Below, in pieces: positions 15,884-24,758 of a DNA stretch of 64,000 nt (position 1 is its first letter; every line of letters starts with the position of its first letter). The notes below the pieces were generated by a model that did not search any database, was not told the origin of the DNA, and saw only the letters and a program-made list of their open reading frames with translations. Source of the stretch: Sphingopyxis sp. OAS728 (GTDB lineage Bacteria > Pseudomonadota > Alphaproteobacteria > Sphingomonadales > Sphingomonadaceae); NCBI RefSeq assembly GCF_014873485.1, contig NZ_JADBDT010000001.1:1488001-1552000 (forward strand), written 5' to 3'. The translations under genes and the position numbers were made by a program.

Positions 15884-17104
15884 TTATGCAACGCCCTTCG
15901 CTTCGGCGCTGTCGAGATAGTCGGCCCACCACTGCATCATAGGTCTTCGATGCGCGAGATAGCGGGCCGAATTATAAACTCCCCGCACCCCCTGCGGCTG
16001 GTGCGCGAGCTGCATCTCGATCCAGTCGGGCTCAAACAGGCCGCTCTCGTTAAGCACGGTGCTCGCGAGGCCGCGAAAGCCGTGGACGGTCGCCTTCCCG
16101 CGCAGACCCATGCGGTACATGATGTCGAGCATGCGGTTCTCGCTGATCACCAGCGATTTCGAGATTGGGACGGGGAAGAGGTAGCGGCCAAGCCGCATAT
16201 TGCCAGCTGCGCGATAGACGTTCAGCTCCAGGATCTCGTGATACAGCGCGACGGCCTGACGCGGCAGCGGCACCAGATGCTCGCTCCGCATCTTCATCCG
16301 CTCGGGCGAGATGCGCCACATCGGATTATCGCCTTCCATGTCCTCAAACTCTGCAAACTCCGCGAAGCGGGTTTCCGAGGTGCGCACCATCGTCACGATC
16401 GTCCAGCGAAGCGCGAGGTGGCTGAGGCGCTCGCCGGTATCGGCGTTGAACTTTACGTAGAAGTCCGGGAGGTCTTTGGCCGCGATCTTGGACCGGTGGC
16501 GTACCGGCTTCTTCTTGGCCATCGCGGGGCTGAGATCGCGGCAGGGATCGCTGTCGCAGCGCCCATCGGGGATCGCGTAACGGAAGACCTCGCTGCAATA
16601 ATTCTTGATCCGGTGGGCGGTCTCGAAGGACCCGCGCGCCTGGATGCTGCGGAAGATGTCGAGCATCTCGCGCGGGGTGATCGCGGCGATGTCCTTGTTG
16701 CCGACCGCCGGAAACACGTCGCTCTCAAGGCGGGTTACGATACGCGAGGCATATTTGGGGACCCACGAGAGGATACGCGCCTCAAGCCACTCGCGTGCGA
16801 CCTCCTCGAAGGTGCTGCCCGCGGCAACCGGCACGACCGCTGCCTCTTTCCGCCGTTCTTCCGACGGATCGAGACCGAGGGCCAGCTGGTGCTTCATCTT
16901 GTCGCGCCACGCGCGGGCGTCGGCGAGCGAGGTCTGGGGGAAACGCCCGCCCGAGAGAAGCTTGGCTTTGCCGTCATGGCGATAGGCGAAGCGCCAGAGC
17001 TTCGAGCCATTGGCCTCGACAAAAATGAAGAGGCCGCCGCCGTCGGCCTTCTTGTATCGCTTGGCGTCCGGCTTGAGCGCCTTCAGTGCGACGTTGGTGA
17101 GCAT
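15884..17104 (-). CDS. P4-type tyrosine recombinase (integrase)
   Basis: 406 residues from ATG 17104 (MLTNVALKALKPDAKRYKKA). The longer frame to 17248 is not protein-like. The N-terminal arm-binding domain (DUF4102 type, DGGGLFIFVEANGSKLWRFAY) is followed by a core-binding domain and a catalytic domain with RTSE (first Arg), HGFR (H-x-x-R), QLAH and the Tyr in YNSARYLAHRRPMMQWW. All catalytic residues are present, so it looks active. The gene ends 38 bases from the orphan tRNA 3' end. No excisionase, relaxase or cargo lies next to it, so this is a remnant or a minimal element. Confidence 0.88.
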   Translation of the reverse strand: MLTNVALKALKPDAKRYKKADGGGLFIFVEANGSKLWRFAYRHDGKAKLLSGGRFPQTSLADARAWRDKMKHQLALGLDPSEERRKEAAVVPVAAGSTFEEVAREWLEARILSWVPKYASRIVTRLESDVFPAVGNKDIAAITPREMLDIFRSIQARGSFETAHRIKNYCSEVFRYAIPDGRCDSDPCRDLSPAMAKKKPVRHRSKIAAKDLPDFYVKFNADTGERLSHLALRWTIVTMVRTSETRFAEFAEFEDMEGDNPMWRISPERMKMRSEHLVPLPRQAVALYHEILELNVYRAAGNMRLGRYLFPVPISKSLVISENRMLDIMYRMGLRGKATVHGFRGLASTVLNESGLFEPDWIEMQLAHQPQGVRGVYNSARYLAHRRPMMQWWADYLDSAEAKGVA

Positions 17105-17143
17105 GAACCTGTCTCCACACGATGGTGAAACCGGCTCGAATCT

Positions 17144-17189
17144 CCTACCCCAAAAAACTGGGGTAGGACCCGATTTCCTACCCCAAAAA
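17144..17189. repeat. CCTACCCC repeat array upstream of the integrase
   Basis: CCTACCCC occurs at 17144-17151, its inverse GGGGTAGG at 17160-17167, and again CCTACCCC at 17177-17184. The two direct copies are both followed by an A-run (CCTACCCCAAAAA). The first pair makes a perfect 8-bp inverted repeat. It sits 40 bases upstream of the integrase start, so it is a candidate operator or integrase arm-site. Confidence 0.55.
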
Positions 17190-17322
17190 TGACAAAAAAG
17201 GGGTTGGGCTGCAAGGGGGGCAGTTGGGACGGGCTGGGACTTTCGCAAGCGTTAACCCGCTGATTTCCTTGTTTTTTGGTAGGACGCTCTGGGCGTCTCT
17301 GGGTCCCCTCGGGACACCGGCC

Positions 17323-17398
17323 TGGCAGGGGCAGTAGGACTCGAACCTACGACCCTCGGTTTTGGAGACCGATGCTCTACCAACTGAGCTATACCCCT
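17323..17398 (-). tRNA. trnW: tRNA-Trp (anticodon CCA)
   Basis: Read on the minus strand: acceptor AGGGGTA pairs with TGCCCCT (one G-U), D-arm AGCTCAGTTGGTAGAGC, anticodon loop CTCCAAA (anticodon CCA, Trp), T-arm GTAGG-TTCGAGT-CCTAC, discriminator G and encoded CCA. It is 76 bases and intact. It lies 218 bases upstream of the integrase start, and its 3' end differs from the orphan fragment at 15819. Confidence 0.95.
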
Positions 17399-17490
17399 AG
17401 GCCGGAGTGCGCCACTAGCCGGATTGCGGGGGCGGGGCAAGAGGGATCACGGGTTGCGCGACCGGACGGGCCTGATATGCGCAATTTCGC

Positions 17491-18435
17491 ATGAACGCCG
17501 CGCCGTCCCCCGCCCCATCCCCCGCCGCCCCGCAGAATTATCTGGGTGGTATCGGGCTCCGGTTGCTCGCGATGGTCAGCCTTTCGCTGATGTTCGTGCT
17601 GGTCAAATATATCGACGCTGTGGGCATCCATATCGTCGAGAGCCTGTTCTGGCGACAGGCGCTGGTCCTGCCCTTCCTACTCATCTGGGTGATGGCGACC
17701 AGCGGCCTGTCGTCACTCAAGACGCGGCGCATCGGCGCGCATGCCCGGCGCATGATGATGGGCCTCACCGGCATGGCATGCAATTTCGGCGCGATGATCC
17801 TGCTGCCGATGGCCGAAGCGACGACGATCAGCCTGTCGGTGCCGATCTTTGCCGTGATCTTCGCCGCGCTGCTGCTCGGCGAGGCGACGGGCTGGCAACG
17901 GTGGAGCGCGGTGATCGTCGGCTTCGTCGGCGTCCTCGTCGTGCTCGATCCGATTTCGAACTTTGCGGGCGGGTTCGGCGGGACGCATGGTCTCGGCACG
18001 GTCGTCGCGCTGACCGGCGCGATCATGACTGCACTGATCACCATCGCCGTGCGCGACCTTGGGCGTACCGAAAATGCGGGAACGATCGTCTTCTGGTTCA
18101 GCCTCTTGTCGATGATCCCGCTCGGCATCGCCCTGCCCTTCGTTATCACCCCGCATGACGGCCATGAATGGTTGCTCTTGATCGGACTCGGCTTTCTCGG
18201 CGCCGTCGTCCAGATGTCGCTGACCGGGGCGCTGCGCCTCGCGCCCGTATCGGTCGTGATCCCAATGGACTATTCGAGCTTGCTGTGGGCGATTGCCGCG
18301 GGCTGGTGGTTCTTCGGGACGCTGCCCGCGGATACAACCTGGGTCGGCGCCCCGCTCATCATCGCGTCGGGCCTGTTCATCGCCTGGCGCGAGCATCGCC
18401 GCCACATCGACCGACCGAAGGAGGTTGCCGCATGA
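17491..18435 (+). CDS. EamA-type DMT superfamily permease
   Basis: 314 residues from ATG 17491. Ten hydrophobic segments in two repeats are visible (RLLAMVSLSLMFVLVKYI; MGLTGMACNFGAMILL; AVIFAALLLGEATGW; then VSVVIPMDYSSLLWAIAAGW), the 5+5 EamA arrangement with the conserved LGE after the fourth helix. These are inner-membrane metabolite exporters; the substrate is unknown. The stop overlaps the next start by ATGA, so it is translationally coupled to the GST gene. Confidence 0.87.
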   Translation: MNAAPSPAPSPAAPQNYLGGIGLRLLAMVSLSLMFVLVKYIDAVGIHIVESLFWRQALVLPFLLIWVMATSGLSSLKTRRIGAHARRMMMGLTGMACNFGAMILLPMAEATTISLSVPIFAVIFAALLLGEATGWQRWSAVIVGFVGVLVVLDPISNFAGGFGGTHGLGTVVALTGAIMTALITIAVRDLGRTENAGTIVFWFSLLSMIPLGIALPFVITPHDGHEWLLLIGLGFLGAVVQMSLTGALRLAPVSVVIPMDYSSLLWAIAAGWWFFGTLPADTTWVGAPLIIASGLFIAWREHRRHIDRPKEVAA

Positions 18436-19055
18436 CGCGCCCGATATTGTACCACTGCCCCGACGCCCGCTCGCTGCGCTGCCTGTGGGCGGTCGAAGAG
18501 GCTGGGATCGACGTCGACCTCAGGCTGCTCAAATTCCCGCCGCGCGCGTTCGAGCCCGACTATCGCGCGGTGAATCCGCTGATGACGATTCCCGGCTGGG
18601 TCGAGGACGGGCAGCTGATGACCGAGTCCGCCGCGATCTGCGAGCGTATCGCGGAGGGGACGCCGCTCGAGCTTCGCCGCGACGAGGATGATTATTGGGC
18701 GTGGCGCAACTGGCTTCACCGCAGCGACGCGACCCTCACCTTCCCGCTTGCGATCATGATCCGCTACACGCGCGTCGAGCCCGAGGAGCGGCGGCTGGCG
18801 CAGGCGGTGGATGACTATAAAGCCTTCTTCGGCGGCCGTGCGAAGAGCATCGAGGCGGCGCTGGGCGACGGGCGCGAATGGCTGGTGGCGGGGCGCTTCA
18901 CCATCGCCGACATCGTGGTCGGCTATGCCGCCTTCCTTGCGACGACATTGGGCGCCGACGATGTGCTGGGCGATGCGACGAAGGCGTGGCTTGGCCGCTG
19001 CACGGCGCGCGAAGGCTTCCGGCGCGCCCGCGCGCGGCAGAAAGCCGCCGCCTGA
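18432..19055 (+). CDS. Glutathione S-transferase family protein
   Basis: 207 residues. The start ATG 18432 overlaps the previous stop (ATGA). The N-terminal thioredoxin-like domain has LYHCPDARSLRCLWAVEEAG (residues 6-25, S/C region near the active site), NPLMTIPGWVEDGQLMTESAAI (cis-Pro and E-S glutathione-binding pair). The C-terminal helical domain ends with FTIADIVVGYAAFLA, the GST N-capping motif. A cytosolic conjugating or thiol-transfer enzyme, substrate unknown. It is co-transcribed with the EamA permease. Confidence 0.88.
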   Translation: MTRPILYHCPDARSLRCLWAVEEAGIDVDLRLLKFPPRAFEPDYRAVNPLMTIPGWVEDGQLMTESAAICERIAEGTPLELRRDEDDYWAWRNWLHRSDATLTFPLAIMIRYTRVEPEERRLAQAVDDYKAFFGGRAKSIEAALGDGREWLVAGRFTIADIVVGYAAFLATTLGADDVLGDATKAWLGRCTAREGFRRARARQKAAA

Positions 19056-19062
19056 CACAAAA

Positions 19063-19086
19063 GGGCCCCACCAGCTGGTGGAGCCC
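19063..19086 (+). terminator. Hairpin after the GST gene
   Basis: GGGCCCCACC-AGCT-GGTGGAGCCC forms a 10-bp stem with one mismatch and a 4-base loop, 8 bases after the stop at 19055. No T-run follows it. Confidence 0.5.
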
Positions 19087-19290
19087 TCCATGTTCCTCGT
19101 GCATGGGTTGCAACAACAAGGAAAATTCATCGGCCTTTCGGGGTGTAAGGTCGCTTGAAAGGCCGAATGTGGGGAGAATTTATGCTGCGCCGGAGAGGTT
19201 GGCTTTCAGATTCTCACGGTGAGAGATTGGGGACCGTTCTTATCTTACAGCGGCTATGGGGTGGGAAGCGGTCGTATGAACAGCATCAGG

Positions 19291-19414
19291 CCCTCTCCTT
19301 CAGGGGAGGGCAGCGAGACTTGCGGACTTGTCCTCTAGTCGCAGCGGGTGGGGTCAAGCGGCGTTGCGCAAGGCCGACGGCCCCCACCCCAACCCCTCCC
19401 CTGAAGGGGAGGGG
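19291..19414. repeat. Palindromic intergenic repeat element
   Basis: Bounded by CCCTCTCCTTCAGGGGAGGG (19291-19310) and an imperfect inverse palindrome, CCCCTCCCCT-GA-AGGGGAGGGG (19393-19414). An inner stem pairs GGGTGGGG (19346-19353) with CCCCACCC (19382-19389). The layout resembles the REP/MITE-like repeats scattered through sphingomonad genomes. It contains no gene and fills most of the 19056-19445 gap. Confidence 0.6.
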
Positions 19415-19445
19415 CTTGATGTCTGCAATCGGTCGAAACCGGCCA

Positions 19446-21005
19446 TCAATTGACCATCCGCTCATACCCCTCCCAATAGGGCGCACGCAGGTCTTTGCGC
19501 AAAATCTTGCCGCTGGCGTTGCGCGGCAGCGCGTCGATCACGTCGATACTGCGCGGGCATTTGAACGGCGCGATGCGCTCGCGCGCCCAAGCGATGATGT
19601 CGGCTTCGTCAACACTCGCCCCGGGCTTGGCGACGACCACCGCCTTCACCGTCTCGCCCCATTTCTGATCCGGAACGCCGAACACCGCGACCTCCTGCAC
19701 CGCGGGATGGCCGAAGATCGCGCTTTCGACCTCGGCCGGATAGACATTTTCACCGCCGGTGATGATCATATCCTTCATCCGGTCGTGGATATAGAGATAG
19801 CCATCCTCGTCGAGGTAACCGGCGTCGCCCGTGCGGATCCAGCCGTCGTCGGTCATCGTCCGCGCGGTCGCATCGGGCAGGTTCCAATATCCAAGCATAT
19901 TGTTCGACGAGCGCGTGACGACCTCGCCCACCTCGCCCTGCGGAAGCGGTGCGCCATCGCCGTCGACGACGCGGATTTCGACCCCCGGCAGCGGCTTGCC
20001 CGCCGAGCGCATGCGCTTGTTGCCTTCCGGATCATGATCTTCGGGGGGCAGCATCGAAATCGTGCCGGTTGTTTCGGTCATGCCATAGGCTTGGATGAAC
20101 TGCGCGCCGAACATCTTGATGCACTGGCGCAGCAGGTCGAGCGGGATCGGCGCGGCGCCGTAGAGGATATATTTGAGCCGGCTGTAGTCGACGGTCGCGC
20201 AGCGCGGATGCATCAACAGCATCTGCAGCGCCGCGGGAACGATGAAGAAACGCGTCACGCCATGCTTTTCGACCGCGTCGAACACGCCGTCGGGATTGAA
20301 TTCGGCGAGGATCACGCCGGGCAGGCCCGCGGCAAGTGCCATGATGCCGAGCCCGGTGCCGCCGATATGTGCGCATGGCATTGCGACCAGTACCGCCTCG
20401 TCATCCTCCCATTTGGTATAGGGCAGGTCGAGGCTGTTCGAATGTTTGCGGAGCGCAAAGAGGTTGCGGTTCGAGAGCACCGCGCCCTTGGGGTTTCCGG
20501 TCGTGCCCGAGGTATAAAGCTGGAGCACCGCATCGTTCGCGCCCGACGGCTCGAACGGCACGCGCGGCGCCGCGTCGATCATCGCATAGGCTTCGGCGGC
20601 AGTGACGATCGCCGGGTCATGCTGCAATTTCCCGGCGAGCTGGTCGGCGAGCGTATCGAACCCCGGCCCGCCGAACACCATCTTCGCCTGCGTGTCGTTG
20701 ACGATGAACGCCCATTCGGCCGGCGACAGGCGCCAGCCGATCGGCGCCATCACGATGCCCGCGCGTGCTGCACCAAAAAACAGCGTGAAATAGAGGTCGC
20801 TGTTCTTGCCGATCCACGCGATGCGATCGCCCTTCTGCAACCCCGCCGCGAGCAGGGCCGAGGCCGCGCGCGCCGTATGGTCATCGAGACTGGCATAGGA
20901 ATAAACGCGATCTTCCTCGCGCATCGCGACCCGGTCGGGGCGCTCGGCGGCCCAATGGGTCAGGAATTCGTCGAATGTGAAAAGGTCCGAAACATCGCGG
21001 CCCAT
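19446..21005 (-). CDS. Acyl-CoA synthetase (AMP-forming, FadD-like)
   Basis: 519 residues from ATG 21005, with GAGGAG about 10 bases upstream. Adenylation motifs appear in order: YTSGTTGNPKG (164-174), YGMTETTG (~310), TGDAGYLDEDGY (~385) and the C-terminal ALPRNASGKILRKDL with the catalytic Lys. It activates a carboxylic acid to acyl-AMP and then acyl-CoA. It resembles the medium/long-chain fatty-acid and aromatic-acid ligases; the substrate is not readable. Transcribed alone, away from other lipid genes. Confidence 0.88.
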   Translation of the reverse strand: MGRDVSDLFTFDEFLTHWAAERPDRVAMREEDRVYSYASLDDHTARAASALLAAGLQKGDRIAWIGKNSDLYFTLFFGAARAGIVMAPIGWRLSPAEWAFIVNDTQAKMVFGGPGFDTLADQLAGKLQHDPAIVTAAEAYAMIDAAPRVPFEPSGANDAVLQLYTSGTTGNPKGAVLSNRNLFALRKHSNSLDLPYTKWEDDEAVLVAMPCAHIGGTGLGIMALAAGLPGVILAEFNPDGVFDAVEKHGVTRFFIVPAALQMLLMHPRCATVDYSRLKYILYGAAPIPLDLLRQCIKMFGAQFIQAYGMTETTGTISMLPPEDHDPEGNKRMRSAGKPLPGVEIRVVDGDGAPLPQGEVGEVVTRSSNNMLGYWNLPDATARTMTDDGWIRTGDAGYLDEDGYLYIHDRMKDMIITGGENVYPAEVESAIFGHPAVQEVAVFGVPDQKWGETVKAVVVAKPGASVDEADIIAWARERIAPFKCPRSIDVIDALPRNASGKILRKDLRAPYWEGYERMVN

Positions 21006-21106
21006 CGCCTATCTCTCCTCGAATCGCATCTTTTTCGTGCAATTGCGACGAGGCTAGCGGCTGCGGGCGCGACGTAAAGCGCCGATCGAATACCCTGTCA
21101 GGTCCG

Positions 21107-21742
21107 TCAGGTGCGACGGAACAGCAGCATCAGGTTGTTCGCGGGCATCGCGCGGCGTTCGGCGAAGGCAAAGCCGGCATTCGTCGCAGCCGCCTTGACG
21201 TCCTTCGTATCGCGCAGGCCCCACGCCGGATTGCGCCCGCGCAGGCTGGCGTCGAAGGCGAGATTGCTCTCTGCCGTCGGAACGTCGGGTTCGCGATAGG
21301 GCCCGTAGAGGATCAGCGGCGCGTCAGGCGCGAGCAGCGCAGCAGCGCCCGCGAACAACCCCAGCGTCGCCTCCCACGGGCTGATATGCACCATGTTGAT
21401 GCAGAGGATCGCGTCGGCGCGGTCGATCGGCCATTCACTGGCCGACGCGTCGAGCGCAAGCGGCGGCATAATATTGGCGCGGCCCGCTTCGGCTCGATAG
21501 GCGGCGATCGAGGTCAGGCCGGCGGGATCGGGGTCGCTCGGTTGCCAACCGAGCTGCGGAAAGACGGCAGCAAAATGGACGATATGCTCGCCCGATCCGC
21601 TCGCGATTTCGAGTATCTTGCCAGTCGCGGGCAGCCAGTCGGCGAGCACCGCGGCGATGGCATCGCGGTTGCGCAGCGTCGCGGGAGCGTGACGCTTATC
21701 CTCGTTCCCGCCGTCACCCGGCGTCCATGGACCCGACGTCAC
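21107..21742 (-). CDS. DUF938 family SAM-dependent methyltransferase-like protein
   Basis: 211 residues starting at GTG 21742, which overlaps the previous stop by GTGA. RHAPATLRNRDAIAAVLADW leads into ILEIASGSGEHIVHFA, the SAM-binding motif I of the class I fold; INMVHISPWEAT and YGPYREPD are DUF938 signatures. It probably binds SAM; the target is unknown. Last gene of the three-gene operon 22832-21107. Confidence 0.82.
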   Translation of the reverse strand: MTSGPWTPGDGGNEDKRHAPATLRNRDAIAAVLADWLPATGKILEIASGSGEHIVHFAAVFPQLGWQPSDPDPAGLTSIAAYRAEAGRANIMPPLALDASASEWPIDRADAILCINMVHISPWEATLGLFAGAAALLAPDAPLILYGPYREPDVPTAESNLAFDASLRGRNPAWGLRDTKDVKAAATNAGFAFAERRAMPANNLMLLFRRT

Positions 21743-22188
21743 TTGGCCTTTGCCTGCGCCCTAGCACGCCGTTCACGGACGATCAGCCACGCCAGCAGCC
21801 CGACCGGGCCGACCATCAAGGTCAGGAACAGGAAGGGGAATTGCACGACGCGGCTGAACCCCTTCTGGTCGGCGTCGCGTGCGATCCACATGCCCGTGAA
21901 CAGGTCGAAGGCAAGATAATGCGTCCAGCCGAGCGTCGCGCCGCCCGGGCTGTCGAACAGCTTCATCACCCCTGCGAGAGTCGTAAAATCGCCACCGCCC
22001 GGCCCGCCTGCGTCGATGCTGCCGGTCAGGAAGCCGACGATCATCACAGTATAGGCAAGGCAGAGCAGGAACACGCCGGCGTAGAGGATCACCGCAAGGA
22101 TCTTGGGAGTGCGCGGCAGGAAGGCGAGCGCGATCCAGCCCGCGAAGGCCCAATAATTGGCGAGTAGAAAGATCGTATCCCAGCTCAT
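21739..22188 (-). CDS. ABA4-like (DUF4281) membrane protein
   Basis: 149 residues from ATG 22188, overlapping the upstream stop by ATGA. Four hydrophobic segments (FLLANYWAFAGWIALAF; ILAVILYAGVFLLCLAY; a helix near the DLFTGMWIARD motif; FPFLFLTLMVGPVGLLAWL). The WTHYLAFDLFTGMWIARDA segment is the ABA4/DUF4281 signature. Plant ABA4 acts in neoxanthin formation, and bacterial members often occur near carotenoid-type functions, but no carotenoid gene is here. Function inferred only. Confidence 0.8.
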   Translation of the reverse strand: MSWDTIFLLANYWAFAGWIALAFLPRTPKILAVILYAGVFLLCLAYTVMIVGFLTGSIDAGGPGGGDFTTLAGVMKLFDSPGGATLGWTHYLAFDLFTGMWIARDADQKGFSRVVQFPFLFLTLMVGPVGLLAWLIVRERRARAQAKAK

Positions 22189-22832
22189 GTCGTTCCTTTT
22201 CCGCCTTCGGCGGCGTCTGTCCAGCGGTAGCGTGATGCGAAGATGCCAATACTGATCGGCAGTGTGGCATAGACCATCGGCGCGAAGGGTATCGTTGCGC
22301 GAAAAAATGTGAGGATAGTCGAAAGCAGTCCGGTCGCGACGAGAATGAGCCAGATAATCATTTGGCCATAAGCCTCGCGCCGCCGCTGCGCATCGAGGTC
22401 GGGGTTGCGCCGCGCCGCCGCGAAGAGCCCGGCGGTCAGCAGCGACATCAGGACAAAACCGGCGCCATAGAGTGCGAACATCTGCCCCAGCCGGCCGCCA
22501 TAATCATCGGCCTGTCCGGTGACAAAGGCTGCAAAGCTCGACGCCATGGCGCGCAGCGGGTGGACATAGAGCAGGACGGTGAAGACGAGCGCGAGGGTCA
22601 GCAGCACGAAACGCCAGTCGCCGTCGCCCGCCATGCGCCGCGCGCGGACATGCGCCAGCCAGAACATCGCGATGATCGCAAAAGCGATCGCGAAGCTCGG
22701 CGCGCCGGCGATTGCCGCTTCGAGTTGTCGATAGTCGGGCGCCATACCCCCGGTGCCTGCCACCATCAGCGTGACGGCAAAAGCGAAAGCCGCGTCGGTA
22801 AACGCGTCGAGCCGATCCTGTCCGCTGGTCAT
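22185..22832 (-). CDS. TMEM175-like (DUF1211) membrane protein
   Basis: 215 residues from ATG 22832, preferred over TTG 22847 because GGGAGGGG lies just upstream. RLDAFTDAAFAFAVTLMV at the N-terminus is the family's RxxxFSD-type helix. There are about six hydrophobic segments. TMEM175 homologues form potassium-type channels; bacterial members are less studied. First gene of the overlapping trio ending at 21107. Confidence 0.78.
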   Translation of the reverse strand: MTSGQDRLDAFTDAAFAFAVTLMVAGTGGMAPDYRQLEAAIAGAPSFAIAFAIIAMFWLAHVRARRMAGDGDWRFVLLTLALVFTVLLYVHPLRAMASSFAAFVTGQADDYGGRLGQMFALYGAGFVLMSLLTAGLFAAARRNPDLDAQRRREAYGQMIIWLILVATGLLSTILTFFRATIPFAPMVYATLPISIGIFASRYRWTDAAEGGKGTT

Positions 22833-22878
22833 GCGCCCCTCCCCCAAGACCGTCGCTCAGGTCACACCTCTGCCACGG

Positions 22879-23214
22879 TCAGATCAGGCCGCCAAGCCCG
22901 AACAGTACGACACCTGCCAGCAAGGCAATGGCGCCGGTGACGGTGATCAGCAAGGTCATTCGCGCCGCCGCCGCGCGCCGCGACGTCAGGAACGCGGCGG
23001 CAAGGCCGAGCCCGACAGCGAACAGCGGCGCCCAGAGGAAGACCCAGTCGTAACTGAATTCGCGGCGGACCTCGATCATCTCCCACTGCTCGACAACGAG
23101 GCCGTAGGCTGTGATCGCGATCAGCCAGCCGAGGAGCGTGACAATCGCGAACAACGCACTGGCCGCGACGCAGCCCGTTCGGGAGCGTTCGGAGCCGGGC
23201 GCCGGTTCGGCCAT
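22879..23214 (-). CDS. Small three-helix membrane protein after gcvPB
   Basis: 111 residues from ATG 23214, which shares its A with the gcvPB stop (TGATG). Three hydrophobic segments: ALFAIVTLLGWLIAITAYGL, WAPLFAVGLGLAAAFLTS, and LLITVTGAIALLAGVVLFGL. No family recognised. Overlap makes it the last cistron of the gcv operon; whether it has a role in glycine metabolism is unknown. Confidence 0.6.
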   Translation of the reverse strand: MAEPAPGSERSRTGCVAASALFAIVTLLGWLIAITAYGLVVEQWEMIEVRREFSYDWVFLWAPLFAVGLGLAAAFLTSRRAAAARMTLLITVTGAIALLAGVVLFGLGGLI

Positions 23215-24758
23215 CAGTCCTCCCAGGCCAGCACGGGCTTGCGCGCCGCAAGCGTCTCGTCGAGCCGTCCGCGCGGAGCGAAATGCGGCGCCGTCTTGAG
23301 CGCCGGGTCGCCGTTCTTCGCGCGCATCGCGATGCTGCGCAGCGCGCCGATGAATTGGTCGAGTGCCGCCTTGCTCTCGGTCTCGGTCGGCTCGACGAGC
23401 ATCGCGCCGTGGACGACGAGCGGGAAATAGACCGTCATCGGGTGATAGCCCTCGTCGATCAGCCCCTTGGCGATGTCGAGCGTCGAGAAGCCTTCGGCGA
23501 GGCCCTTGTCGCTGAACAGCGCCTCGTGCATGCATGGGCCCGATGCCGCGAAGGGCGCGTCGAGCACGCCTTCGAGGCTGCGCAGCACATAGTTGGCGTT
23601 GAGCACCGCATCCTCCGCAACCTGCTTGAGCCCGTCGGCGCCGTGGCTGAGGATATAAGTCAGCGCGCGCGTGAACATGCCCATCTGGCCGTGGAAGGCG
23701 GTCATGCGACCAAAGGTCTGCGGATGATCCTCACCCGCATTTTCCTCTTCGATCAGGCGGAAGCCTTCGCCCTGCTTCGTCACGAAGGGCAGCGGCGCGA
23801 AGGGCGCGAGCGCTTCGGACAGCACCACCGGGCCCGAGCCGGGGCCACCGCCGCCGTGCGGGGTCGAGAAGGTCTTGTGCAGGTTGATGTGCATCGCATC
23901 GACGCCAAGGTCGCCCGGGCGCACGCGGCCGACAATCGCGTTGAAGTTTGCGCCGTCGCAATAGACATAGCCGCCGACCGCATGGACCGCGTCCGAAATC
24001 GCTTTCATGTCGCGTTCGAACAGGCCGCAGGTATTGGGGTTGGTGATCATCACGCCCGCAACGTCGGGACCGAGGCGTGCCTTCAAGGCTTCGAGGTTGA
24101 CGCGGCCTTCTTCGGTCGCGGGGATGTCTTCGACCGTAAAGCCCGCGAACGCGGCGGTCGCGGGGTTGGTGCCGTGCGCGCTTTCGGGGACGAGGATCAC
24201 GCGGCGGTCCTCGCCGCGTGCTTCGAGTGCCGCCTTGATGCAGAGGATACCGCACAGCTCACCATGCGCGCCTGCCTTGGGCGACATGGCGACGCTGTGC
24301 ATGCCGGTGAGCGTGATCAGCCATTCGGCAAGTTCATGAATTACCGCATACGCGCCCTGCACCGTCTCCTGCGGCTGCAGTGGATGCGCGTCGGCGAAGC
24401 CGGGCATGCGCGCGACCTTTTCGTTGAGGCGCGGGTTATGCTTCATCGTGCAGCTGCCGAGCGGGAAGAGGCCGAGGTCGATCGCGTAATTCTGGCGCGA
24501 GAGGCGCGTGTAATGGCGCACCGTTTCGGACTCGCTGAGCCCCGGCAGGCCGATCGGCGCCGAGCGCGCGAGCGCACCGAGGTCGGCGGCGGGCGCGGCT
24601 TCGTCGAAATCGACGCCGGTCGTCTCGGTCGACCCGATCTCGAAGATCAGCGCTTCTTCGAGCATCAGCGCGCGGTTGCCGGTGAAGGTCGTCGTATCGT
24701 CGGCGCCGCCGGCGGTGTTCATTTCGGGGCGCCAGCCGGCGCGGTTGAGCGCGGTCAT
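23214..24758 (-). CDS. gcvPB: Glycine dehydrogenase (decarboxylating) subunit 2
   Basis: 514 residues from ATG 24758, overlapping the gcvPA stop by ATGA. The PLP lysine is K295 in [18 protein letters not shown]. It is the P-protein half that holds PLP; with gcvPA it decarboxylates glycine and transfers the aminomethyl group to lipoyl-GcvH. The two-gene split P-protein is normal for Sphingomonadales. It stands fifth in the riboswitch-controlled operon. Confidence 0.95.
   Translation of the reverse strand: MTALNRAGWRPEMNTAGGADDTTTFTGNRALMLEEALIFEIGSTETTGVDFDEAAPAADLGALARSAPIGLPGLSESETVRHYTRLSRQNYAIDLGLFPLGSCTMKHNPRLNEKVARMPGFADAHPLQPQETVQGAYAVIHELAEWLITLTGMHSVAMSPKAGAHGELCGILCIKAALEARGEDRRVILVPESAHGTNPATAAFAGFTVEDIPATEEGRVNLEALKARLGPDVAGVMITNPNTCGLFERDMKAISDAVHAVGGYVYCDGANFNAIVGRVRPGDLGVDAMHINLHKTFSTPHGGGGPGSGPVVLSEALAPFAPLPFVTKQGEGFRLIEEENAGEDHPQTFGRMTAFHGQMGMFTRALTYILSHGADGLKQVAEDAVLNANYVLRSLEGVLDAPFAASGPCMHEALFSDKGLAEGFSTLDIAKGLIDEGYHPMTVYFPLVVHGAMLVEPTETESKAALDQFIGALRSIAMRAKNGDPALKTAPHFAPRGRLDETLAARKPVLAWED

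Noticed and set aside
17144..17189. CRISPR array
   Set aside because: Only three short copies, one inverted, with no regular spacer length and no cas genes.
17323..17398. tRNA-Trp as the integration target of the integrase
   Set aside because: Its 3' end (GTAGG TTCGAGT CCTAC TGCCCCT) does not match the orphan fragment (GCTGG TTCGAAT TCAGC CCTGTCC).
19286..19486. 66-residue minus-strand ORF
   Set aside because: It lies inside the palindromic repeat element.
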